Assembly (NCBI RefSeq): GCF_048564905.1
Contig: NW_027328871.1
Span: 4,898,001 to 4,962,000 of the forward strand
Origin: Vicugna pacos
Lineage: Eukaryota > Chordata > Mammalia > Artiodactyla > Camelidae
Direction: 5' to 3'
DNA: 64,000 nucleotides
Within the stretch, counting starts at the first letter, position 1. Each line of letters begins with the position of its first letter. The notes under the pieces were generated by a model. It saw nothing but the letters and a program-made list of their open reading frames with translations, had not been told where the DNA came from and did no database searches. A program made the position numbers and the translations under genes. Positions 13,111 to 29,200 of the stretch are shown here, one piece after another.

Positions 13111-16100
13111 TTCCATGTTCTAAATCCTATATTTAGTTTTCTGTATTCTATATTATAAATTCTGTGCTATGCATTCCATGTTCTAAATTCTTTATTCAGT
13201 ATTCTGTATTCTAAATTCTAAATTCTGTGTTCTATATTCCATGTTCTAAATTCTGGGTTCTATATTCTATATTCTATATTGTATATTGTATATTCTGTTT
13301 TCTACATTCTATATTCTAAATTCTATATTCAGTATTCCGTATTCTATATTCTATATTCTGGGGTCTGCATTCCATGTTATAAAATCTATATTCAGTATTC
13401 TGTATTCTATATTCTATATTCTGAGTTCTGCATTCCATGTTCTAAATTCTATATTCAGTATTCTATATTCTATATTCTAAATTCTGTGTTCTGCATCCTA
13501 TGTTCTAAATTCTATATTCAGTATTCTGTAGTATATATTCTAAATTGTGTGTTCGGCATTCCATGTTCTTAATTCTGGGTTCTGTATTCTGTTTTTCATA
13601 TTCTATATTCTGTGTTCTTCATTCTATGTTCTGTATACTATATTCTGCATTCCGTACTCTATATTCTGTGTTGTATATTCTATATACTAAATTATATATT
13701 CAGTATTTCTTATTCTATTCTATACTCTGTGTTCTACATTCTATATTTTAAATTCTATATTCAGTATTCTGTATTCTATATACTAAATTCTGTTTTCTGC
13801 ATTCCATGATCTAAATTCTGGCTTCTATATTCTCTATTCTATATTCTATGTTTTGTGTACTCCATTCTATATTCTACATTCTATATTCTGCATTCCGTAT
13901 TCTATATTCCGTGTTCTACATTCTATATTCTACGTTCTATATTGTGCATTCTGAACTCTATTTTCTAAATTCTCTGTTCTGAATTCCATGTTCTAAATTC
14001 TGCGTTCTGTAGTCTGCATTCTATATTCTGTGTTCTTGCATTCTATATTCTACTTTCTTATTCTGTATTCTGTATTCTATACTCTGTATTCTTCATTCTA
14101 TATTCTGTACCCTGTATTCTATATTCTTAATTCTTTGTTCTGCATTCCATGTTCTATATTGTGTGTTATGAATTCTGTATTCTATATTCTATAATCTGTG
14201 TTCTACACTCTATATTCCATATTCTTTATTCTATATAATAAATTCTGTGTTGTGAATTCCATGTCCTAAATTCTGGGTACTGTATTCTGTATTTTATATT
14301 CTATATTCTGTGTTCTACAATATGTATTCTACATTCTGTGTTCTGTATTCAGTATTCTATATACTGTGTTATATATTCTATATTCTACTTTATATTTCTG
14401 TATTCTATATTCTATATTCTGTGCACTTAATTCCATGTTCTAAATTCTAGGTTCTGTATTCTGAATTCTATATTCTATATTCTGTGTTCAGCATTCTGTA
14501 TTCTACATTGTATATTCTAGATTCTGTATTCTAATTTCTAAATTCTTTGTTCTGAATTCCATGTTCTAAGTTCTGGGTTCTGTCTTCTGTATTCTATATT
14601 CTATATACTGTGTTGTAAATTTTTGATAATACATTCTATATTCTGTATTCTATTTTCTATATTCTGTGTTCTGCATTCCATTTTCTAAATTCTGGGTTCT
14701 GTATTGTTAATTCTATATTCTATATTCTCTGTTCTACATTCAATATTCCACATTCTATGTTTTGTATACTGTAATCTATATTCTAAACTCTTTCTTCTGA
14801 ATTCCATGTTCTAAATTCTGGGTTCTGTATACTGCATTCTAAATTCTACATTCTGTGTTCTACATTGTATATTCTAAATTTTATATTCGGTTTTCTGTAT
14901 TTTATATTGTATAGTGTGTGTACTGCATTCTATATTGTAAAATTTATTTTCTGTTTTCTGTATTCTATATTCTAAATTCCGTTCTGCGTTCCATGTTCTA
15001 CATTCTGGGTTCTGCATTCTGTTTTCCATATTCTATATTCTGTATTCTGTATTCTAATTTCTATATACTGTATTCTATATTATTTATTCTACATTCTATA
15101 TTCTGTTTTCTATACACTATATTCTAAGTTCTTAGTTGTGTATTGCATGTTCTAAATTCTGGGTTCTGTATTCTGCATTCTCTATTCTTTATTCTGTGTT
15201 CTGCATTCTCTATTCTACATTCTCTATTCTGTATTCTATATTCTACATTCTGTGTTCTGCATTCAATGTTCTAAATTCTGGTTTCTGTATTCTATATTCT
15301 GTAGTCTGTTTTGTACATTCTAAAGTCTACATTCTATATTCTGTATTCTGTACTCTATATTCTAAATTCAGTGTTCTGAATTCTACGTTCTAAACTCTGG
15401 GTTCTGTATTCTGTTTTCTATATTCTATATTCTGTGTTATACATTCTATATTCAACATTCTGTATACTGTATTTTATATTCTAAATTCTGTTATCTGAAT
15501 TCCATGTTCTAAATAATGGGTTCTGCATTGTGTATTCTATATTCTATAATCTGTGTTGTATATTCTGTGTTATACATTCTATATTCAGTATTCAATATTC
15601 TATAATCTAAACTCTGTGTTCTGAATTCCATGCTCTAAATTCTGTGTTCTTTAGTGTGTATTTTGAATTCCACATTCTCTGTATTACAACCAGTATTCTA
15701 CATTCTATATTCTGTATTCTGTATACAATATTCCATATACTGTGTTCAACAATGTAAATTCTATATGCTATATTCTGTATTCTGCACTCTATATTCTAAA
15801 TTTTGTGTTCTGAATTACAACTTGTATAATCAAGTTTCTACATTCTGTATTCTATATTCTATATTCTGTGTTCTACATTCTGTATTCTACATTGTATATT
15901 ATGTATTCTGTATCCTATATTCTATATTCTGCGTTCTGAATTCCATGTTCTAAATTCTGGGTTCTGTATTCCGTAATCTGTATTCAATATTCTGTGTTCT
16001 ACATTCTGTATTGTACATTCTATATACTGTATTCTATATTATAAATTCTGTGTAAAACATTCTATATACCACATAATATTTCGGTATTCTTTATTATATA

Positions 16101-17480
16101 TTCTGTGTTCTGAATTCCTTGTTCTAAATTCTGCATACTGCATTCTGTATTCTATATTCTATATTCTGTGTTCTATATTCTATATTCTACATTCTATTCC
16201 TTTATTCTATATTATGTATTCTGTGTTCTGAATTCCATGTTCTGAATCCTGCGTTCTGTATTCTGTATTCCATATTCTGTGTTCTGCATTCTATGTTCTA
16301 AATTCTATATTCAGCATTCTGTATTCTATAGTCTTAATTCTGTGTTCTGCATTCTATGGTCTAAATTCTGGGTTCTGTATTCTGTTTTCCATATTCTATA
16401 TTCTGTGTTCTATATTCTATATTCTGTAGTCTATATTCTGTATTCCGTATTCTATATTCTATACTCTGTGTTCTACATTCTATATTCTGCATACTGTATT
16501 CAATATACTGTATTCTATATTCTAAATTCTGTGTTCTGCATTCCATGTTCTAAATTCTGGGTTCTATATTTTCTTATCTATATTCTATATTCTGTGTTCT
16601 ATATTCTACATTCTAAATTTATATTCAGTATTCTATATTGTATATTCTTTATTCAGTGTTCTACATTCTATAATCTAAGTTCTATATTCAATATGCTGTA
16701 TTCTATATTCTTAATTCTATTTTCTGCATTCCGGGTTCTAAGTTCTGGGTTCTATATTCTCTATTCATTTCTATATTTTTTGTTCTTCATTCTATATTGT
16801 ACGTTCTATATTCTGCATTCTGTGTTTTATATTCTATATTATGTTTTCTACATTCTATATTCTAAATTCTATATTCAGTATTCTGTATTCTAAATTCAAT
16901 ATTCTGTGTTCTTCATTCCATTTTCTAAATCTGGGTTCTATATTCTCTATTCTATATTTTATATTCTGTGTTCTTCATTCTATATTCTAAATTCTATATT
17001 TAGTATTCTTTATTCTTTATTCTAAATTCTGTTTTCTGCATTCCATGATCTAAATTCTGTCTTCTCTATTCTCTACACTATATTCTATATTTTGTGTACT
17101 CCATTCTATATTCTACATTCTTTATTCTGCATTCTGTATTCTATATTCTATATTCTGTGTTCTACAATCTATATTCTTAATTCTATAATCAGTGTTCTGT
17201 ATTCTATTTTCTAAATTCTGTGTTCTGCATTCCATGCCCTAAATTCTGGGTTGTGTATTATGTTTTCCATATTGTGTATTGTGTGTTCTATATTCTATAT
17301 TCTGTATTCTATTTTCGGCATTCCGTATTCTATATTCTATACTCTGTGTTCTACATTCTATATTCTAAATTCTATATTCAGTATTATTTATTCTATATTC
17401 TAAATTCTGTGTTCTGCATCTATGTTGTAAATTCTATATTCAGTAAAAAGTATTCTATACTCTAAATTCTGTGTTCTGGA
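13111..17480 (+). repeat. HOR unit 4 (4,370 bp)
   Basis: First unit of a subgroup (4-7) marked by ctggggtctg followed by ccatgttat at about 13358-13380. It has tgtaccc near 14107 in place of tgcaccc and ctgtagtcta near 16425. It keeps ttatctg near 15491, like units 2 and 3. Confidence 0.95.
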
Positions 17481-20400
17481 TTCCATGTTCTAAATCCTAT
17501 ATTTAGTTTTCTGTATTCTATATTATAAATTCTGTGCTATGCATTCCATGTTCTAAATTCTTTATTCAGTATTCTGTATTCTAAATTCTAAATTCTGTGT
17601 TCTATATTCCATGTTCTAAATTCTGGGTTCTATATTCTATATTCTATATTGTATATTGTATATTCTGTTTTCTACATTCTATATTCTAAATTCTATATTC
17701 AGTATTCCGTATTCTATATTCTATATTCTGGGGTCTGCATTCCATGTTATAAAATCTATATTCAGTATTCTGTATTCTATATTCTATATTCTGAGTTCTG
17801 CATTCCATGTTCTAAATTCTATATTCAGTATTCTATATTCTATATTCTAAATTCTGTGTTCTGCATCCTATGTTCTAAATTCTATATTCAGTATTCTGTA
17901 GTATATATTCTAAATTGTGTGTTCGGCATTCCATGTTCTTAATTCTGGGTTCTGTATTCTGTTTTTCATATTCTATATTCTGTGTTCTTCATTCTATGTT
18001 CTGTATACTATATTCTGCATTCCGTACTCTATATTCTGTGTTGTATATTCTATATACTAAATTATATATTCAGTATTTCTTATTCTATTCTATACTCTGT
18101 GTTCTACATTCTATATTTTAAATTCTATATTCAGTATTCTGTATTCTATATACTAAATTCTGTTTTCTGCATTCCATGATCTAAATTCTGGCTTCTATAT
18201 TCTCTATTCTATATTCTATGTTTTGTGTACTCCATTCTATATTCTACATTCTATATTCTGCATTCCGTATTCTATATTCCGTGTTCTACATTCTATATTC
18301 TACGTTCTATATTGTGCATTCTGAACTCTATTTTCTAAATTCTCTGTTCTGAATTCCATGTTCTAAATTCTGCGTTCTGTAGTCTGCATTCTATATTCTG
18401 TGTTCTTGCATTCTATATTCTACTTTCTTATTCTGTATTCTGTATTCTATACTCTGTATTCTTCATTCTATATTCTGTACCCTGTATTCTATATTCTTAA
18501 TTCTTTGTTCTGCATTCCATGTTCTATATTGTGTGTTATGAATTCTGTATTCTATATTCTATAATCTGTGTTCTACACTCTATATTCCATATTCTTTATT
18601 CTATATAATAAATTCTGTGTTGTGAATTCCATGTCCTAAATTCTGGGTACTGTATTCTGTATTTTATATTCTATATTCTGTGTTCTACAATATGTATTCT
18701 ACATTCTGTGTTCTGTATTCAGTATTCTATATACTGTGTTATATATTCTATATTCTACTTTATATTTCTGTATTCTATATTCTATATTCTGTGCACTTAA
18801 TTCCATGTTCTAAATTCTAGGTTCTGTATTCTGAATTCTATATTCTATATTCTGTGTTCAGCATTCTGTATTCTACATTGTATATTCTAGATTCTGTATT
18901 CTAATTTCTAAATTCTTTGTTCTGAATTCCATGTTCTAAGTTCTGGGTTCTGTCTTCTGTATTCTATATTCTATATACTGTGTTGTAAATTTTTGATAAT
19001 ACATTCTATATTCTGTATTCTATTTTCTATATTCTGTGTTCTGCATTCCATTTTCTAAATTCTGGGTTCTGTATTGTTAATTCTATATTCTATATTCTCT
19101 GTTCTACATTCAATATTCCACATTCTATGTTTTGTATACTGTAATCTATATTCTAAACTCTTTCTTCTGAATTCCATGTTCTAAATTCTGGGTTCTGTAT
19201 ACTGCATTCTAAATTCTACATTCTGTGTTCTACATTGTATATTCTAAATTTTATATTCGGTTTTCTGTATTTTATATTGTATAGTGTGTGTACTGCATTC
19301 TATATTGTAAAATTTATTTTCTGTTTTCTGTATTCTATATTCTAAATTCCGTTCTGCGTTCCATGTTCTACATTCTGGGTTCTGCATTCTGTTTTCCATA
19401 TTCTATATTCTGTATTCTGTATTCTAATTTCTATATACTGTATTCTATATTATTTATTCTACATTCTATATTCTGTTTTCTATACACTATATTCTAAGTT
19501 CTTAGTTGTGTATTGCATGTTCTAAATTCTGGGTTCTGTATTCTGCATTCTCTATTCTTTATTCTGTGTTCTGCATTCTCTATTCTACATTCTCTATTCT
19601 GTATTCTATATTCTACATTCTGTGTTCTGCATTCAATGTTCTAAATTCTGGTTTCTGTATTCTATATTCTGTAGTCTGTTTTGTACATTCTAAAGTCTAC
19701 ATTCTATATTCTGTATTCTGTACTCTATATTCTAAATTCAGTGTTCTGAATTCTACGTTCTAAACTCTGGGTTCTGTATTCTGTTTTCTATATTCTATAT
19801 TCTGTGTTATACATTCTATATTCAACATTCTGTATACTGTATTTTATATTCTAAATTCTGTTTTCTGAATTCCATGTTCTAAATAATGGGTTCTGCATTG
19901 TGTATTCTATATTCTATAATCTGTGTTGTATATTCTGTGTTATACATTCTATATTCAGTATTCAATATTCTATAATCTAAACTCTGTGTTCTGAATTCCA
20001 TGCTCTAAATTCTGTGTTCTTTAGTGTGTATTTTGAATTCCACATTCTCTGTATTACAACCAGTATTCTACATTCTATATTCTGTATTCTGTATACAATA
20101 TTCCATATACTGTGTTCAACAATGTAAATTCTATATGCTATATTCTGTATTCTGCACTCTATATTCTAAATTTTGTGTTCTGAATTACAACTTGTATAAT
20201 CAAGTTTCTACATTCTGTATTCTATATTCTATATTCTGTGTTCTACATTCTGTATTCTACATTGTATATTATGTATTCTGTATCCTATATTCTATATTCT
20301 GCGTTCTGAATTCCATGTTCTAAATTCTGGGTTCTGTATTCCGTAATCTGTATTCAATATTCTGTGTTCTACATTCTGTATTGTACATTCTATATACTGT

Positions 20401-21850
20401 ATTCTATATTATAAATTCTGTGTAAAACATTCTATATACCACATAATATTTCGGTATTCTTTATTATATATTCTGTGTTCTGAATTCCTTGTTCTAAATT
20501 CTGCATACTGCATTCTGTATTCTATATTCTATATTCTGTGTTCTATATTCTATATTCTACATTCTATTCCTTTATTCTATATTATGTATTCTGTGTTCTG
20601 AATTCCATGTTCTGAATCCTGCGTTCTGTATTCTGTATTCCATATTCTGTGTTCTGCATTCTATGTTCTAAATTCTATATTCAGCATTCTGTATTCTATA
20701 GTCTTAATTCTGTGTTCTGCATTCTATGGTCTAAATTCTGGGTTCTGTATTCTGTTTTCCATATTCTATATTCTGTGTTCTATATTCTATATTCTGTAGT
20801 CTATATTCTGTATTCCGTATTCTATATTCTATACTCTGTGTTCTACATTCTATATTCTGCATACTGTATTCAATATACTGTATTCTATATTCTAAATTCT
20901 GTGTTCTGCATTCCATGTTCTAAATTCTGGGTTCTATATTTTCTTATCTATATTCTATATTCTGTGTTCTATATTCTACATTCTAAATTTATATTCAGTA
21001 TTCTATATTGTATATTATTTATTCAGTGTTCTACATTCTATAATCTAAGTTCTATATTCAATATGCTGTATTCTATATTCTTAATTCTATTTTCTGCATT
21101 CCGGGTTCTAAGTTCTGGGTTCTATATTCTCTATTCATTTCTATATTTTTTGTTCTTCATTCTATATTGTACGTTCTATATTCTGCATTCTGTGTTTTAT
21201 ATTCTATATTATGTTTTCTACATTCTATATTCTAAATTCTATATTCAGTATTCTGTATTCTAAATTCAATATTCTGTGTTCTTCATTCCATTTTCTAAAT
21301 CTGGGTTCTATATTCTCTATTCTATATTTTATATTCTGTGTTCTTCATTCTATATTCTAAATTCTATATTTAGTATTCTTTATTCTTTATTCTAAATTCT
21401 GTTTTCTGCATTCCATGATCTAAATTCTGTCTTCTCTATTCTCTACACTATATTCTATATTTTGTGTACTCCATTCTATATTCTACATTCTTTATTCTGC
21501 ATTCTGTATTCTATATTCTATATTCTGTGTTCTACAATCTATATTCTTAATTCTATAATCAGTGTTCTGTATTCTATTTTCTAAATTCTGTGTTCTGCAT
21601 TCCATGCCCTAAATTCTGGGTTGTGTATTATGTTTTCCATATTGTGTATTGTGTGTTCTATATTCTATATTCTGTATTCTATTTTCGGCATTCCGTATTC
21701 TATATTCTATACTCTGTGTTCTACATTCTATATTCTAAATTCTATATTCAGTATTATTTATTCTATATTCTAAATTCTGTGTTCTGCATCTATGTTGTAA
21801 ATTCTATATTCAGTAAAAAGTATTCTATACTCTAAATTCTGTGTTCTGGA
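17481..21850 (+). repeat. HOR unit 5 (4,370 bp)
   Basis: Carries the unit 4-7 markers near 17728-17750. It has ttttctg at about 19861 instead of ttatctg, and tatattattt at about 21011 (tatattcttt in other units). That last variant is seen only here and in unit 6. Confidence 0.95.
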
Positions 21851-24800
21851 TTCCATGTTCTAAATCCTATATTTAGTTTTCTGTATTCTATATTATAAAT
21901 TCTGTGCTATGCATTCCATGTTCTAAATTCTTTATTCAGTATTCTGTATTCTAAATTCTAAATTCTGTGTTCTATATTCCATGTTCTAAATTCTGGGTTC
22001 TATATTCTATATTCTATATTGTATATTGTATATTCTGTTTTCTACATTCTATATTCTAAATTCTATATTCAGTATTCCGTATTCTATATTCTATATTCTG
22101 GGGTCTGCATTCCATGTTATAAAATCTATATTCAGTATTCTGTATTCTATATTCTATATTCTGAGTTCTGCATTCCATGTTCTAAATTCTATATTCAGTA
22201 TTCTATATTCTATATTCTAAATTCTGTGTTCTGCATCCTATGTTCTAAATTCTATATTCAGTATTCTGTAGTATATATTCTAAATTGTGTGTTCGGCATT
22301 CCATGTTCTTAATTCTGGGTTCTGTATTCTGTTTTTCATATTCTATATTCTGTGTTCTTCATTCTATGTTCTGTATACTATATTCTGCATTCCGTACTCT
22401 ATATTCTGTGTTGTATATTCTATATACTAAATTATATATTCAGTATTTCTTATTCTATTCTATACTCTGTGTTCTACATTCTATATTTTAAATTCTATAT
22501 TCAGTATTCTGTATTCTATATACTAAATTCTGTTTTCTGCATTCCATGATCTAAATTCTGGCTTCTATATTCTCTATTCTATATTCTATGTTTTGTGTAC
22601 TCCATTCTATATTCTACATTCTATATTCTGCATTCCGTATTCTATATTCCGTGTTCTACATTCTATATTCTACGTTCTATATTGTGCATTCTGAACTCTA
22701 TTTTCTAAATTCTCTGTTCTGAATTCCATGTTCTAAATTCTGCGTTCTGTAGTCTGCATTCTATATTCTGTGTTCTTGCATTCTATATTCTACTTTCTTA
22801 TTCTGTATTCTGTATTCTATACTCTGTATTCTTCATTCTATATTCTGTACCCTGTATTCTATATTCTTAATTCTTTGTTCTGCATTCCATGTTCTATATT
22901 GTGTGTTATGAATTCTGTATTCTATATTCTATAATCTGTGTTCTACACTCTATATTCCATATTCTTTATTCTATATAATAAATTCTGTGTTGTGAATTCC
23001 ATGTCCTAAATTCTGGGTACTGTATTCTGTATTTTATATTCTATATTCTGTGTTCTACAATATGTATTCTACATTCTGTGTTCTGTATTCAGTATTCTAT
23101 ATACTGTGTTATATATTCTATATTCTACTTTATATTTCTGTATTCTATATTCTATATTCTGTGCACTTAATTCCATGTTCTAAATTCTAGGTTCTGTATT
23201 CTGAATTCTATATTCTATATTCTGTGTTCAGCATTCTGTATTCTACATTGTATATTCTAGATTCTGTATTCTAATTTCTAAATTCTTTGTTCTGAATTCC
23301 ATGTTCTAAGTTCTGGGTTCTGTCTTCTGTATTCTATATTCTATATACTGTGTTGTAAATTTTTGATAATACATTCTATATTCTGTATTCTATTTTCTAT
23401 ATTCTGTGTTCTGCATTCCATTTTCTAAATTCTGGGTTCTGTATTGTTAATTCTATATTCTATATTCTCTGTTCTACATTCAATATTCCACATTCTATGT
23501 TTTGTATACTGTAATCTATATTCTAAACTCTTTCTTCTGAATTCCATGTTCTAAATTCTGGGTTCTGTATACTGCATTCTAAATTCTACATTCTGTGTTC
23601 TACATTGTATATTCTAAATTTTATATTCGGTTTTCTGTATTTTATATTGTATAGTGTGTGTACTGCATTCTATATTGTAAAATTTATTTTCTGTTTTCTG
23701 TATTCTATATTCTAAATTCCGTTCTGCGTTCCATGTTCTACATTCTGGGTTCTGCATTCTGTTTTCCATATTCTATATTCTGTATTCTGTATTCTAATTT
23801 CTATATACTGTATTCTATATTATTTATTCTACATTCTATATTCTGTTTTCTATACACTATATTCTAAGTTCTTAGTTGTGTATTGCATGTTCTAAATTCT
23901 GGGTTCTGTATTCTGCATTCTCTATTCTTTATTCTGTGTTCTGCATTCTCTATTCTACATTCTCTATTCTGTATTCTATATTCTACATTCTGTGTTCTGC
24001 ATTCAATGTTCTAAATTCTGGTTTCTGTATTCTATATTCTGTAGTCTGTTTTGTACATTCTAAAGTCTACATTCTATATTCTGTATTCTGTACTCTATAT
24101 TCTAAATTCAGTGTTCTGAATTCTACGTTCTAAACTCTGGGTTCTGTATTCTGTTTTCTATATTCTATATTCTGTGTTATACATTCTATATTCAACATTC
24201 TGTATACTGTATTTTATATTCTAAATTCTGTTTTCTGAATTCCATGTTCTAAATAATGGGTTCTGCATTGTGTATTCTATATTCTATAATCTGTGTTGTA
24301 TATTCTGTGTTATACATTCTATATTCAGTATTCAATATTCTATAATCTAAACTCTGTGTTCTGAATTCCATGCTCTAAATTCTGTGTTCTTTAGTGTGTA
24401 TTTTGAATTCCACATTCTCTGTATTACAACCAGTATTCTACATTCTATATTCTGTATTCTGTATACAATATTCCATATACTGTGTTCAACAATGTAAATT
24501 CTATATGCTATATTCTGTATTCTGCACTCTATATTCTAAATTTTGTGTTCTGAATTACAACTTGTATAATCAAGTTTCTACATTCTGTATTCTATATTCT
24601 ATATTCTGTGTTCTACATTCTGTATTCTACATTGTATATTATGTATTCTGTATCCTATATTCTATATTCTGCGTTCTGAATTCCATGTTCTAAATTCTGG
24701 GTTCTGTATTCCGTAATCTGTATTCAATATTCTGTGTTCTACATTCTGTATTGTACATTCTATATACTGTATTCTATATTATAAATTCTGTGTAAAACAT

Positions 24801-26220
24801 TCTATATACCACATAATATTTCGGTATTCTTTATTATATATTCTGTGTTCTGAATTCCTTGTTCTAAATTCTGCATACTGCATTCTGTATTCTATATTCT
24901 ATATTCTGTGTTCTATATTCTATATTCTACATTCTATTCCTTTATTCTATATTATGTATTCTGTGTTCTGAATTCCATGTTCTGAATCCTGCGTTCTGTA
25001 TTCTGTATTCCATATTCTGTGTTCTGCATTCTATGTTCTAAATTCTATATTCAGCATTCTGTATTCTATAGTCTTAATTCTGTGTTCTGCATTCTATGGT
25101 CTAAATTCTGGGTTCTGTATTCTGTTTTCCATATTCTATATTCTGTGTTCTATATTCTATATTCTGTAGTCTATATTCTGTATTCCGTATTCTATATTCT
25201 ATACTCTGTGTTCTACATTCTATATTCTGCATACTGTATTCAATATACTGTATTCTATATTCTAAATTCTGTGTTCTGCATTCCATGTTCTAAATTCTGG
25301 GTTCTATATTTTCTTATCTATATTCTATATTCTGTGTTCTATATTCTACATTCTAAATTTATATTCAGTATTCTATATTGTATATTATTTATTCAGTGTT
25401 CTACATTCTATAATCTAAGTTCTATATTCAATATGCTGTATTCTATATTCTTAATTCTATTTTCTGCATTCCGGGTTCTAAGTTCTGGGTTCTATATTCT
25501 CTATTCATTTCTATATTTTTTGTTCTTCATTCTATATTGTACGTTCTATATTCTGCATTCTGTGTTTTATATTCTATATTATGTTTTCTACATTCTATAT
25601 TCTAAATTCTATATTCAGTATTCTGTATTCTAAATTCAATATTCTGTGTTCTTCATTCCATTTTCTAAATCTGGGTTCTATATTCTCTATTCTATATTTT
25701 ATATTCTGTGTTCTTCATTCTATATTCTAAATTCTATATTTAGTATTCTTTATTCTTTATTCTAAATTCTGTTTTCTGCATTCCATGATCTAAATTCTGT
25801 CTTCTCTATTCTCTACACTATATTCTATATTTTGTGTACTCCATTCTATATTCTACATTCTTTATTCTGCATTCTGTATTCTATATTCTATATTCTGTGT
25901 TCTACAATCTATATTCTTAATTCTATAATCAGTGTTCTGTATTCTATTTTCTAAATTCTGTGTTCTGCATTCCATGCCCTAAATTCTGGGTTGTGTATTA
26001 TGTTTTCCATATTGTGTATTGTGTGTTCTATATTCTATATTCTGTATTCTATTTTCGGCATTCCGTATTCTATATTCTATACTCTGTGTTCTACATTCTA
26101 TATTCTAAATTCTATATTCAGTATTATTTATTCTATATTCTAAATTCTGTGTTCTGCATCTATGTTGTAAATTCTATATTCAGTAAAAAGTATTCTATAC
26201 TCTAAATTCTGTGTTCTGGA
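21851..26220 (+). repeat. HOR unit 6 (4,370 bp)
   Basis: I found no base difference from unit 5 when reading the two side by side, including the shared private tatattattt near 25381. The two are therefore a very recent duplication, or recently converted. Confidence 0.95.
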
Positions 26221-29200
26221 TTCCATGTTCTAAATCCTATATTTAGTTTTCTGTATTCTATATTATAAATTCTGTGCTATGCATTCCATGTTCTAAATTC
26301 TTTATTCAGTATTCTGTATTCTAAATTCTAAATTCTGTGTTCTATATTCCATGTTCTAAATTCTGGGTTCTATATTCTATATTCTATATTGTATATTGTA
26401 TATTCTGTTTTCTACATTCTATATTCTAAATTCTATATTCAGTATTCCGTATTCTATATTCTATATTCTGGGGTCTGCATTCCATGTTATAAAATCTATA
26501 TTCAGTATTCTGTATTCTATATTCTATATTCTGAGTTCTGCATTCCATGTTCTAAATTCTATATTCAGTATTCTATATTCTATATTCTAAATTCTGTGTT
26601 CTGCATCCTATGTTCTAAATTCTATATTCAGTATTCTGTAGTATATATTCTAAATTGTGTGTTCGGCATTCCATGTTCTTAATTCTGGGTTCTGTATTCT
26701 GTTTTTCATATTCTATATTCTGTGTTCTTCATTCTATGTTCTGTATACTATATTCTGCATTCCGTACTCTATATTCTGTGTTGTATATTCTATATACTAA
26801 ATTATATATTCAGTATTTCTTATTCTATTCTATACTCTGTGTTCTACATTCTATATTTTAAATTCTATATTCAGTATTCTGTATTCTATATACTAAATTC
26901 TGTTTTCTGCATTCCATGATCTAAATTCTGGCTTCTATATTCTCTATTCTATATTCTATGTTTTGTGTACTCCATTCTATATTCTACATTCTATATTCTG
27001 CATTCCGTATTCTATATTCCGTGTTCTACATTCTATATTCTACGTTCTATATTGTGCATTCTGAACTCTATTTTCTAAATTCTCTGTTCTGAATTCCATG
27101 TTCTAAATTCTGCGTTCTGTAGTCTGCATTCTATATTCTGTGTTCTTGCATTCTATATTCTACTTTCTTATTCTGTATTCTGTATTCTATACTCTGTATT
27201 CTTCATTCTATATTCTGTACCCTGTATTCTATATTCTTAATTCTTTGTTCTGCATTCCATGTTCTATATTCTGTGTTATGAATTCTGTATTCTATATTCT
27301 ATAATCTGTGTTCTACACTCTATATTCCATATTCTTTATTCTATATAATAAATTCTGTGTTGTGAATTCCATGTCCTAAATTCTGGGTACTGTATTCTGT
27401 ATTTTATATTCTATATTCTGTGTTCTACAATATGTATTCTACATTCTGTGTTCTGTATTCAGTATTCTATATACTGTGTTATATATTCTATATTCTACTT
27501 TATATTTCTGTATTCTATATTCTATATTCTGTGCACTTAATTCCATGTTCTAAATTCTAGGTTCTGTATTCTGAATTCTATATTCTATATTCTGTGTTCA
27601 GCATTCTGTATTCTACATTGTATATTCTAGATTCTGTATTCTAATTTCTAAATTCTTTGTTCTGAATTCCATGTTCTAAGTTCTGGGTTCTGTCTTCTGT
27701 ATTCTATATTCTATATACTGTGTTGTAAATTTTTGATAATACATTCTATATTCTGTATTCTATTTTCTATATTCTGTGTTCTGCATTCCATTTTCTAAAT
27801 TCTGGGTTCTGTATTGTTAATTCTATATTCTATATTCTCTGTTCTACATTCAATATTCCACATTCTATGTTTTGTATACTGTAATCTATATTCTAAACTC
27901 TTTCTTCTGAATTCCATGTTCTAAATTCTGGGTTCTGTATACTGCATTCTAAATTCTACATTCTGTGTTCTACATTGTATATTCTAAATTTTATATTCGG
28001 TTTTCTGTATTTTATATTGTATAGTGTGTGTACTGCATTCTATATTGTAAAATTTATTTTCTGTTTTCTGTATTCTATATTCTAAATTCCGTTCTGCGTT
28101 CCATGTTCTACATTCTGGGTTCTGCATTCTGTTTTCCATATTCTATATTCTGTATTCTGTATTCTAATTTCTATATACTGTATTCTATATTATTTATTCT
28201 ACATTCTATATTCTGTTTTCTATACACTATATTCTAAGTTCTTAGTTGTGTATTGCATGTTCTAAATTCTGGGTTCTGTATTCTGCATTCTCTATTCTTT
28301 ATTCTGTGTTCTGCATTCTCTATTCTACATTCTCTATTCTGTATTCTATATTCTACATTCTGTGTTCTGCATTCAATGTTCTAAATTCTGGTTTCTGTAT
28401 TCTATATTCTGTAGTCTGTTTTGTACATTCTAAAGTCTACATTCTATATTCTGTATTCTGTACTCTATATTCTAAATTCAGTGTTCTGAATTCTACGTTC
28501 TAAACTCTGGGTTCTGTATTCTGTTTTCTATATTCTATATTCTGTGTTATACATTCTATATTCAACATTCTGTATACTGTATTCTATATTCTAAATTCTG
28601 TTTTCTGAATTCCATGTTCTAAATAATGGGTTCTGCATTGTGTATTCTATATTCTATAATCTGTGTTGTATATTCTGTGTTATACATTCTATATTCAGTA
28701 TTCAATATTCTATAATCTAAACTCTGTGTTCTGAATTCCATGCTCTAAATTCTGTGTTCTTTAGTGTGTATTCTGAATTCCATATTCTCTGTATTACAAC
28801 CAGTATTCTACATTCTATATTCTGTATTCTGTATACAATATTCCATATACTGTGTTCAACAATGTAAATTCTATATGCTATATTCTGTATTCTGCACTCT
28901 ATATTCTAAATTTTGTGTTCTGAATTACAACTTGTATAATCAAGTTTCTACATTCTGTATTCTATATTCTATATTCTGTGTTCTACATTCTGTATTCTAC
29001 ATTGTATATTATGTATTCTGTATCCTATATTCTATATTCTGCGTTCTGAATTCCATGTTCTAAATTCTGGGTTCTGTATTCCGTAATCTGTATTCAATAT
29101 TCTGTGTTCTACATTCTGTATTGTACATTCTATATACTGTATTCTATATTATAAATTCTGTGTAAAACATTCTATATACCACATAATATTTCGGTATTCT

